64,000 bases of DNA from Chloranthus sessilifolius (lineage: Eukaryota; Streptophyta; Magnoliopsida; Chloranthales; Chloranthaceae). The position numbers and the translations under genes were made by a program. Below are positions 55,387 to 64,000 of the stretch, piece by piece. The notes under the pieces are model-generated. The model was not told where the DNA came from. It did no database searches and saw only the letters and a list, made by a program, of their open reading frames with translations. Numbering within the stretch: position 1 is the first letter of the stretch; each line of letters starts with the position of its first letter. The DNA lies in contig CM037592.1 of NCBI GenBank assembly GCA_021018995.1, positions 74,589,301 through 74,653,300 of the forward strand, given 5' to 3'.

Positions 55387-58245
55387 ATACCTAGCTGCAC
55401 ACTTCATTATCTTTAGCAGCTGTAGGGTGTGCACACTACTGATCCATCATAACAGCAGCAAACCTATTGAAAAGTGCAATCCCATGCTTCAACCTCAACA
55501 CCTATCAAATGTATTGGTGCACCTTCAGCAAAACTGTCAAAGGCTTAAAGCAAGTGCAGCAGTCATGACGTCCACTACATCCTCTCGAAGAGTGGCACAT
55601 GAAATCATTGTACCCATCGAGCACTTCAGTGCAATGCATAACCAACATCTCGAACAACAAGCCAACTCCTTTAAGATCCTATCGAGTAGAAGTGATGCTA
55701 GAAGAGTACGTGTCGACACCTTTGTAGATGCACTTTGCAATCCTGTCAAGCACTCAATCAAAATAGCAACAACCTCTAAGCATTTAAATCTGTCGACAAC
55801 AGTACACTTCAAGTCCCCAGTAATCCCCTCGAGCAGATGAGCTCCAACCTCTCGAAGAGTAGTTTCTCAAGCCTTACACCTGTCAACCTTTATGACGCTT
55901 CAGCCCTCCATGTTGCATCTTATCGAGCAGAGGTAGACTCTCCAGCTGAGTTGTCGATTGGTTCAACAAGCAGTTTCAGAACCTCCCATTGATCCTGTCG
56001 ACAACTTTGAGTTCCCTCCAGCCAACATCTCGAGCAGACGCCCTAAACCTGTCGACCAACATTTGCAGCTCCCATTGATCTTGATCCTGTTGACTTGTAG
56101 TCCCATTAATCCTCTCGACTAGTAACCCCTTGAACCTCTCAAAATGAATAGCAAAACCCTCCAACCTGTCGACCAGCAATCTTCCTAGCCATGCATCCTG
56201 ACAATAATTATCCCCACTTGATCCTGTCGATACCTTCTTAGGAGCATAGCAGAACCTATCGACTTGAAGTACCTTCCAATCCTGTCAACAGTAGCTTCAG
56301 CAATCTCCTCCATCCTATTAAAGCTTTCAGCCTTCAAGAGACATCCTATCGACATATAGCTGAAGCTGCAGCCAATTGCTCGAGAAGTGCATCACACTCT
56401 AAACCTGTTGAATAGCAGCTGCACTTCAATATCTGCTCGAACACTATAACCTTTTATCCTCTCGAGAAGTGCAACAACCTCCCAAACCTATCGAAGGCTT
56501 AAAGAGTGAAGCCTTTTCCTTAATCTTGTCGGGTTACACTTCAGCATCCTGTTGACCTCTTCACTACACCATCAAACCTCTCAAGCTTCAGCCTTATAGT
56601 TCAGCCAACCTCTCGAATACTCAAAGCACACCTTCAGCAGCGGCTCGAGCATTTCATCCCTTTAACTCAACAACCTATTGAGTACATCCTCCAACATATC
56701 GAGTAGATTGCTGAAGCCATCTTTCCCGAGCTATTCCATATCTTTAACATCTCAAGATCTCATCAGCAACCTCAAGAATCATGGCTGCACTGCAATCTAA
56801 AACTCTTAAGATCTGATGCTTCAATTTAAAGCAGCTTCGGTCCCATCAAATCTAAATTATTTCCTAAGTAAAGGGGTTGTTTTAGTAATAAACAATAGAA
56901 GTTACCTTGGGCTATTTGGAAATAATAACAGTAGGGGCATTTTGGCCAACCAAGAGGATGGTGAGCTTAAATTGGGACATTCTCAGCAGCTTGGGCTTAA
57001 TTTGTTACAACAACTATAAAGGGGTGTAGCTGGGGTATTTTTGGGTAAACAAGGGCAAAATTGGGAAATCCAATGCACAAGACAACTATGCACATGAACA
57101 ATAAATAAGTCCCAAATATTTGGCGGGAATGTAGATTACTTCAGCTGAGCACAAAACTAGATCCATTTCTTCTCTTTGATTGGTTGGAGTGCTAAGCACA
57201 TGATTAGCATAAATTGAAATTGAATTCTCTCCTCTGATTAGCTGCAATCCAAAGCACATGGATCACTGCACTTGTATAAATAAAACTCCTTACTGCTATA
57301 ATATCTCAGCAAGGAATCCATAGAATAGCTTTGGTTCTCCTTAGCTCATTTAAGTTTAGTTTAGGTTTTATTTTTCCTTTTTTCTCTTCCCCCTTCTCTC
57401 CCTAATCTAGCATGTTAGATTAAACCTAGATAAGTAGTCCAGATCTGGTTTGTAATTGTATTTTGAAAGCTTCAAAGACTTTGTAAATAGATTGGATGTT
57501 GCACAGATTGCAGATCAGAGCTCAATAGGCTGTAAGATATTATTATAGTAATTATGGCTTTTAAAGGTTATTCTAATCTAAATTTCACTTTTTCATATTT
57601 GATTTTCCTAGATTAGATATTCCTGTGGATGCTTGAGATTATAGCCTGACACCCACAGCATCTGTCATAGCTTACCTGTTCTAATCAAGATCAGTGAACT
57701 AGAACAATCTCTGGGATAACCTGTGGCCACCAAAAATGGACAGATCATATCCTTAGGATTGCTCCAATTCTTTGGTTAAGATTAGATTCTTATACCATGC
57801 ATCTGAGCTTGTAGCCTTATGAAGGGTTGTAGCAAATCTTTCCTCTGCAGTGCCTTTGATCCAATTGATTTGCAATGAGAACCAGTCCTTGGCTGCCTAT
57901 TTCTTACCATTTTCTATTTCATTTTACCATCCATCTTTCGCCATCTTTTATACGTAGTTTTATATTTTTGTTTTATAGATTAATTAGATCTAGTGACACC
58001 AAAAAAGCTCTCTTTCTTCTTAGATTTAGGCTAGAATTGCCAGATCTGTAGGCAGATCTGGAGGTCTACTATACTCCTTCTAGGTTTAGATCACTACTCC
58101 GTGTGGGGCAAACTCCTACTTATTAAAACTTGCTACAAATGGACCCTGTATCTTGCAGGTCTAGGAATATTTTAGTTGTGCTATTTCCATCCCCTATTTT
58201 ACTTTGATTCTAATTTGTTTTCAGCAGACAATAAATCAGCACACT
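55387..58245 (+). repeat. 3' LTR of element C, second part
   Basis: U3, R and U5 of the C LTR after the D insertion. TATAAATA lies near 57278. The last recognisable LTR bases are AAATCAGCACAC; about 15 bases of the expected end (as at 37820-37834) are missing and inverted pol sequence follows. The ORF at 55427-55840 lies in this U3 and looks fortuitous. Confidence 0.82.
55560..56710 (+). repeat. Dense TCGA motif cluster in the C LTR U3
   Basis: About 25 TCGA tetramers in 1.15 kb, mostly in the contexts CCTNTCGAC, CCTCTCGAAG and CTCGAGCAG, against about 4-5 expected by chance. It occupies the U3 place that in A, B and D carries the CGCGAG cluster. Confidence 0.7.
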
Positions 58246-60690
58246 AGAATTCTGCAAGAACGGGTGATCAGCCACCACATTCTCTACTCCTTTTTTGTCC
58301 TAAATTTCAAGATCAAACTCCTGTAGTAGGAGGATCCATGTAATCAGCCTTGGCTTTGCATCTTTCTTAGCCATTAGGTACTTTAGGGCAGAATGATCAG
58401 TGAATATGATAATTTTAGACCCAAGTAGATAAGATCTAAATTTGTCCACAGCAAACACTACTACCAGAAGCTTTTTCTCAGTTGAGCTTCTGTCATTGAT
58501 TTGCTAGCATAATAAACCACACATGGCAGTTTGTCGTTTCTCTATCTTAACACAGCTCCCACAGCCAAGTCTGATGCATCACACATTAATTCAAAAGGTA
58601 GAGCATAGTCAGGTGCCTAGATCACAGGGGCAGAGATTAAACATTTCTTCAATACCTCAAAAGCATCAAGACATTTAGCATCAAAATTAAATGGCACATC
58701 CTAACACAGCAGGTGGCACAAGGGTTTGAAAATTTTACTAAAGTCTTTGATGAACCTTTTGTAAAATCCTACATGTCCTAAAAGGGACCTGATTTTCTTG
58801 ACTATTTTTTGGTGGGGACAAGTGTGCGATCAAGTCAATTTTACCTTTATCAACCTTAATGCCTTTATGGGAGACCATATGGACAAGGACAATGCCTTGG
58901 GTGACCATAAAATGGCTTTTCTCCTAGCTCAAGATCAGGTTGGTCTCATCACACCTTTGAAGAACCAGACTGAGGTGATGTAAGCATTGACTAAAACTAT
59001 CCCAAAAAACTAAGAAATCATTCATAAAAATCTCTAAGAACTTGTCAATCATGTCTGAAAAGATTGCATGCAAGCATCTTTGGAAGGTGGCTGGAGCATT
59101 ACACAGTCCAAATGACATTCTTCTATAAGCAAAAGTGCTAAAGGGATAAGTAAAGGTGGTCTTTTCCTGATCCTGTGGGTACACTGGTATCTAATTATAA
59201 CTAGAGTACCCATCCAGGACATAATAAAATGCTCTTCCAACCAGCCTATCCAAAATTTGGTAAATGAAGGGTAGAGGGAAGTGGTCTTTTCTTATCTTGG
59301 AGTTCAATTTTCGATAGTCAATGCATATGTTGCAACCAGTAGTTTCCTTGGTTGGCACTTACTTCCCAGATTTAGTAATGACTATGATACCAGACTTTTT
59401 GGGGACCACCTAGATAGGTGAGACCCACTCAAAGTCTGAAATGGGGTATATCACCCCTGCATCCAACAGTTTCACAATCTCTTTTAGGACCACCTCCTGC
59501 ATATGAGGGTTCAACTTTCTCTGCATTTCCCTTTAAGGCTTGGAACCCTCTTCCAAATGTATCTTGTGAATACACACTGATAGGTCAATCCCCCCCAAAT
59601 CTGTAATAGTCCAACCAATTGCTCTTTTATATTTTCTAAGGACACCTAACAATTCCTCTTCCTGCTCACCAGTAAGAGAGGAAGAGATAATTAAAACAAG
59701 TTTTTTATCATACCCTAGGAAGGCATATTTCAATGTTTTTAGTAGTTTTTTAAGCTCCAGATTAGGTGGACATTCTACTGAAGGCAACAAAGGTTCCTTA
59801 GAGGGTTGAGGTAGGGGCAACAATTTGGATCTCCAAATGGAGTACTGCAGTAGACCCACCGAAGATTCTGATGTGTTATTTTCTTCAGCAATGCAAATTG
59901 GGGCCTCCTTCTCATAAACCTTAGTCCACACATTTTTAAATTCCTCACAAAGTTTATCCCAATACAGCAGATTGGATAAATTTCCCACTACCAGGCTCTC
60001 TAGTACATTCATTGCAAAGCAATCCTCATTGTCAAGCTGAGGTTGCTTGGCAATATTGTACACATTCAACTTTACTTTCATGTTCTCAAATGTGACCTCC
60101 ATCTCCTCAAACCTGCATTGAATGCATGCATTGGCCAGAAATGGCCTGCCCAAGATCACAGTAATTGGGGTGCTACTCTTTGAAGGTTCCTTGTCCAATA
60201 CTAGAAAATATATAGGGTAGAATAATTTATCCACCCCACCAACAATCCTTCAACCATTCCCATAGGCTTTTTCTCAGACTTATCATCTAGCTGGAGCACA
60301 ACAGGTGTTGCTTTTTGCTCCCCCAAACTCAACTATTCATATACTGAATATGGCATCAGCTTCACACTAGCCCCCAAGTCTAAAAGGGCTTTGCCTATGG
60401 TGTGATCACAAATAATACGAGTGATGGTAGGCACCCCAGGGTCTTGAAATGTGGTCGGTGTGGTAATAGACAAAATTGACTTGACTTTCTCAGCTGTAAA
60501 GACCTTCTTGGATAGATGGATCCTTGCTTTTCTTTATAGTGTACACAGGTCCTTGAGGAACTTGGCATAGGTTGGGACCTGTTTAATGGCATCAAGTAGA
60601 GGTAATTGATCATAACTTGCTTAAAGGTCTCCAACATTTCCTCCATTCTAGCATTCCCCTTATCGAAAGGAGAGGGGCTCATAAGAGCAT
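58246..60690 (-). pseudogene. pol: Pol fragment E: protease, RT, RNase H
   Basis: Inverted, heavily broken pol of an Athila-type element. Minus-strand order: lead-in (about 60600), protease DLGAS intact at 60366-60380, ILGRPFLANACIQCR in an open stretch 59533-60234, RT with [21 protein letters not shown] and a catalytic FMND (Asp to Asn at 59020-59022), then RNase H with a TDHSALKYL motif near 58400, ending at about 58246 where ADHLSRI would follow. Integrase is missing. Multiple stops and frameshifts make it an old, dead copy, abutting the truncated C LTR without a recognisable element end. Confidence 0.85.
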
Positions 60691-61821
60691 GAGAAAATGG
60701 CAGCTGTGGTACTACTAGTACCTCAGCTGCATGCCAAGCTATCTGATCAAAATTTTTGTTCTTTTTACTTTTCTTATTTTTTTCTTTTTGTAAGGGCTAA
60801 ACAACAGCCCCATTATTGTGCTCTTGCTGCTCATCAGCAGGAGATGAGTTGCTTTTCTCCTTTGCACTCTTCTCTTTCTCCACATTCTCCCTGCCCACCT
60901 GATTGTCCACCACCTACCACTCCTTAGGGTAGTGATTGCTTTAGCATCCTCATGGGTTGAGGAACATTCACCAATCATAAATTGACCCTTTGGATTATCC
61001 ATGGTCTGGCTTGGAAACCTGCCTTCCTCTCTTTTGGTCAAAGCATTAGAGATTTGACTAAGTTAGTCTTCAATTTTCTTTATGCTTTGACTGTGAGAGT
61101 TCACTGTTGGTGATAAAGACTCCAGGTTTTGTAGTGATGCCAAAACCTGTTCCTCAAAAGAGGGGGCTCTAGACTGTGGTGGTGGCAAAGCCAACTGGTT
61201 TGGCTATGGGGCAGACTGTTGGAGGGGTTGTTTAGGGCATACGCCTGATGATACTGTGGATGTGGCGTATATTGCAATGCAGGCTGCTGCTGGGGTGACT
61301 GATAATTGTCCTATCCCTGCCTCAAATTGGGGTGGTTTCTCCATTGATACCCAGCAGGCTGCTGCCCATATGAATGGGCAGCATTTATATGATCCATGAC
61401 CAATTCAAGGTATTGATTGGCTGATGGATAGTCCTCAAGTGAATGTGTTGGTGACTGGCATATTAGGCATGCCTCTTCCACTTGTGTAGTCTTTTTAGGC
61501 TGCATTATAATCATTAACTTGTCAAATTTCAGGCTCAAACTGTCCACCTTTCTTTCCAGGTCATTGTGAACATTGACTTCATACATCCTTCCTTTAGAGG
61601 TAGATTCTTTTACCATTTTAGTCGGAGTCTTAATGTCATTTCAGGATAGAGACTTACTATATGGAATTCTTAATGATGACATCAAAAGGTTTCCAAGCCT
61701 CTTCAACTGTCTTGTAGAGGTAAGTACCCCCACATGAGGCATCCACCATATCCCTACTCTTGGGATCAATTCCTTGGTAGAAGCTCCAGACAAGCAGCCA
61801 CTTAGGAATTTGATGGTGGGG
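60691..61821 (-). pseudogene. gag: Gag fragment of E
   Basis: C-terminal part of gag. It runs from about C-P-H-H-Q-I-P-K-W at 61815 through VDSLSLKFDKLMIIMQP (61500), a zinc knuckle CLICQSPTHSLEDYP whose last Cys is Tyr as in D, the Gln/Pro-rich part and LTKREEGRFPSQ near 61020, into the pre-protease lead-in. Frameshifts lie near 61640 and 60930. The N-terminal half is absent because of the inverted junction at about 61821. Confidence 0.8.
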
Positions 61822-64000
61822 CAATAGGTTGGACTATTGTTGATCTTGGAGGAATCAATCATATTGTTTATATGCATAAGATCCACCTGAAAGAGGGTTC
61901 CAAACCCTTTAGAGAGAGGCAAAGAAACTTAAATCCCCACATGCAAGAAGTAGTGATGAAGGAGGTGGTTAAATTGTTAGATGCAGGAGTCGTCTATCCC
62001 ATTTCAGATTCTGAATGGGTGGCAGCTACTCAGGTGGTACCTAAGAAATCTAGAATCACTGTGGCTAAATCAGATTCTGGTGAGCTAATTCCAACAAAGG
62101 AGACCACTAGTTGGAGGGTGTGCATTGATAATCGAAAGCTTAACTTAAAAATCAGAAAAGATCATTTTCCTTTGCCCTTCATCGCCCAGATTTTGGATAA
62201 GTTAAAAGGTAAAGCTTTTTATTATTTTCTTGATGGATACTCTGGGTTTAACCAGATTCCTGTGTATCCATAAGATCAGGAAAAAACAACTTTCGCATGT
62301 CCATTTGGCACCTTTGCTTATAGGAGGATGCCATTTGGATTGTGCAATGCCCCTGTAACTTTCCAAAGGTGTATGTATGCCATATTCTTGGATATGATTG
62401 ACCAGTTTTTAGAGATATTCATGGATAATTTTTTTGTCATTACGAAAAATTTTAGCCAGTGCCTACATCACCTCAGCCTAGTACTCTAGATATGTGAAGA
62501 GACCAACTTGGTCTTAAGTTGGGAAAAGAGTCACTTTATGGTCAATCAAGGCATTATCCTTGGCCATGTTGTTTCCCACAGACATATAGAGGTAGACCAG
62601 GCTAAAATTGATTTGATTACACATCTGCCCCCACCCAAGACTATCAAATAGGTCAGTTCCTTTTTAGGGCATGCTAGTTTTTATAGGAGATTCATCAAAG
62701 ATTTCAGTAAAATTTCAAAACCTCTTTGTCACTTGTTGTGCCAAGCGGTCCCTTTTGTATTCAATGATGAATGTCACACTACTTTTGAGTTTTTAAAAGG
62801 ATGTTTGACCTCTGCACCTATCCTTCAAGCCTCTGATTATTCTTTGCCCTTTGAACTGATATGTGATGCATCAAATTTTGTAATTAGTGCACTTGTGGGG
62901 CAAAGAAAGGACACAGTACCTTATCTGATTGCTTATGAAAGGAAGACAATAATTGATGCTCAGTTAAACTATACCACAACTGAGAAGGAATTGTTAACCA
63001 TTGTATATGCTTTAGAAAAATTCAAGTCTTATGTGTTAGAATCTAGGATTGTGGTGTTCACAGATCATTCAGCCCTAAAATACCTTTTGTCTAAAAAGGA
63101 TACCAAGCCAAGATTAATCTGATGGATCCTCTTATTATAGGAGTTTGATCTTGAGATTAAAGCCAAGATTAATTAGGTACACACCATCTCACTACTTGTC
63201 TAGGATCTTAGCTACGGAGTTTGATGGATTGCCTGTCAATGACTCATTTCAAGATGAGCAACTTTTTATTGTCAGCATGAGTGTACCTTGTTTTGCAGAC
63301 ATAGTTAATTATTTGGCAGTGTGTAGGATTCTCTCACATTGGAATAAAATGGATAAGGATCTATTTTTCTCTCAAATTAGATACTATATGTGGGAGGATC
63401 GATATCTTTTCAAGAACTTGGCAGACCAAGTTGTGAGATGGTGTGTACCTAAAAATGAATTCCATAACATACTAACAATGTGTCATGAACAGGGTTGTGG
63501 AGGCCATTTCACTGGAAACAAGACTGGAGCAAAAGTACTTCAAAATGGATTCTATTGGCCTACTATATTCAAAGATGCATGGCAGCACTGCATAGCCTGT
63601 GAAAGATGCCAGAAAATGGGAAGTACTTCTAAAAGAAATTCCATGCCTTTACAGCCCATTCTTGTAGTTAAATTGTTTGACAGTTGGGGGATTGACTTCA
63701 TGGGTCCCTTCCCCCCATCTTATGGGTATAATTTTATTCTTGTGGCTGTGGATTATGTGTCTAAGTGGCTAAAGCCATAGCCCCAAGAACCAATGATCAG
63801 AGAGTTGTCATTAAGTTCTTGAAAGATAATATTTTCTCTAGGTTTGGTACCCCCAGAGATATCACTAGTGATGGGGGAAGCCATTTCTGTAATAGGCATT
63901 TTGAAAATCTGCTTAGAAAGTACTCTGTGACACATATAGTTGACACCCCATACCACCCACAGACCAGTGGGCAAGTGGAAATGTCTAACAAAGAGATCAA
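61822..64000 (+). pseudogene. pol: Pol fragment F: RT, RNase H, integrase start
   Basis: Plus-strand pol that begins abruptly at A-I-G-W-T-I-V-D-L-G-G and runs off the window. RT: LLDAGVVYPISDSEWVAATQ, LDGYSGFNQIPVYP then a stop (TAA near 62271), FGLCNAPVTFQRC, catalytic pair FMDN (second Asp to Asn, 62427-62429). RNase H: CDAS, TTTEKEL and TDHSALKYL in an open stretch 62733-63122, then a stop and a scrambled VADHLSRI region. Integrase: zinc-binding CHEQGCGGHF ... CERCQ and GIDFMGPF (63145-63780), then a frame change near 63778 before the second Asp (SDGGSHF-like, about 63868) and GQVE at the edge. Dead copy; it differs enough from E and A to be a separate element. Confidence 0.87.

Larger units (their letters stand above)
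37365..58245 (+). mobile_element. Athila-type element C, internally deleted, host of A and D
   Basis: Plus-strand element made of a 5' LTR remnant, primer site, gag (38272-40039), 3' region, polypurine tract and a 3' LTR (41569-42006 plus 55387-58245) interrupted by element D. Protease, RT, integrase and ORF3 are absent: the sequence passes from just before protease directly into the 3' region. Its LTR is a different subfamily, starting TGTTAGTCAATG, longer (about 3.3 kb) and with a TCGA-rich U3. It appears to be the oldest of the intact-boundary elements, because A and D both lie in its LTRs. Confidence 0.85.

Noticed and set aside
55427..55840. 137-residue ORF
   Set aside because: Lies in the TCGA-rich U3 of the C LTR, no conserved motif, no counterpart in the other LTRs.
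1..64000. CRISPR arrays, tRNA/rRNA genes, bacterial operons, host protein genes
   Set aside because: No regular direct repeats with spacers, no cloverleaf or rRNA sequence, and every convincing protein similarity is to retrotransposon gag, pol or ORF3.

Overview
This window looks like nuclear DNA of a large-genome land plant, most likely intergenic heterochromatin. I see no host gene, rRNA or tRNA gene. Almost every base belongs to long Ty3/gypsy retrotransposons of the Athila/Tat type. The grounds are a gag with a CX2CX4HX4C knuckle, the pol order protease-RT-RNase H-integrase, a further ORF (ORF3) between pol and the 3' LTR, a TGGCGCC-type primer site and LTRs of 2.5-3.3 kb. Plant-type promoter signals (TATATAA, AAACCCTA teloboxes, G-boxes) lie in the LTRs.

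Layout. Element A (+) carries gag-pol at 22340-27973, ORF3 at 29110-32217, an extra small ORF module at 32440-33110 and its 3' LTR at 34864-37359. Element B (-, 8887-22263) is inserted in the 5' leader of A and is flanked by a near-perfect 5-bp target duplication. The A/B boundary has been tandemly multiplied: units of about 5.5 kb, each made of part of the A LTR, primer site, leader, B LTR and B 3' region, fill 1-12591 and run off the left edge. Element C (+) has its 5' LTR interrupted by A (only the last 470 bp remain, 37365-37834), a gag, a large internal deletion and a 3' LTR starting at 41569. Element D (-, 42007-55381) is inserted in that 3' LTR, again with a near-perfect 5-bp duplication; the C LTR resumes at 55387-58245. 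From 58246 to about 61821 lies an inverted pol-gag fragment (E), joined head to head to a plus-strand pol fragment (F) that runs off the right edge.

Function. Only A has a nearly complete gag-pol, one reading frame over 5.67 kb with eleven nonsense codons and no frameshift. Its RT catalytic pair is mutated, as it is in E and F. B and D carry gag and ORF3 but no pol; they end gag at the same place and are 13,377 and 13,375 bp long. They look like non-autonomous elements that depended on an A-like pol in trans.

Most notable signals: (1) a chain of small hairpins just upstream of the polypurine tract, with paired base changes among four diverged elements; (2) dense CGCGAG-type motif clusters both in LTR U3 and upstream of ORF3, next to TATA-like and telobox sites, suggesting that ORF3 has its own promoter built like the LTR promoter; (3) the 5.5-kb chimeric tandem array; (4) the shared gag+ORF3, pol-less design; (5) an extra ORF with its own leader inserted only in A.
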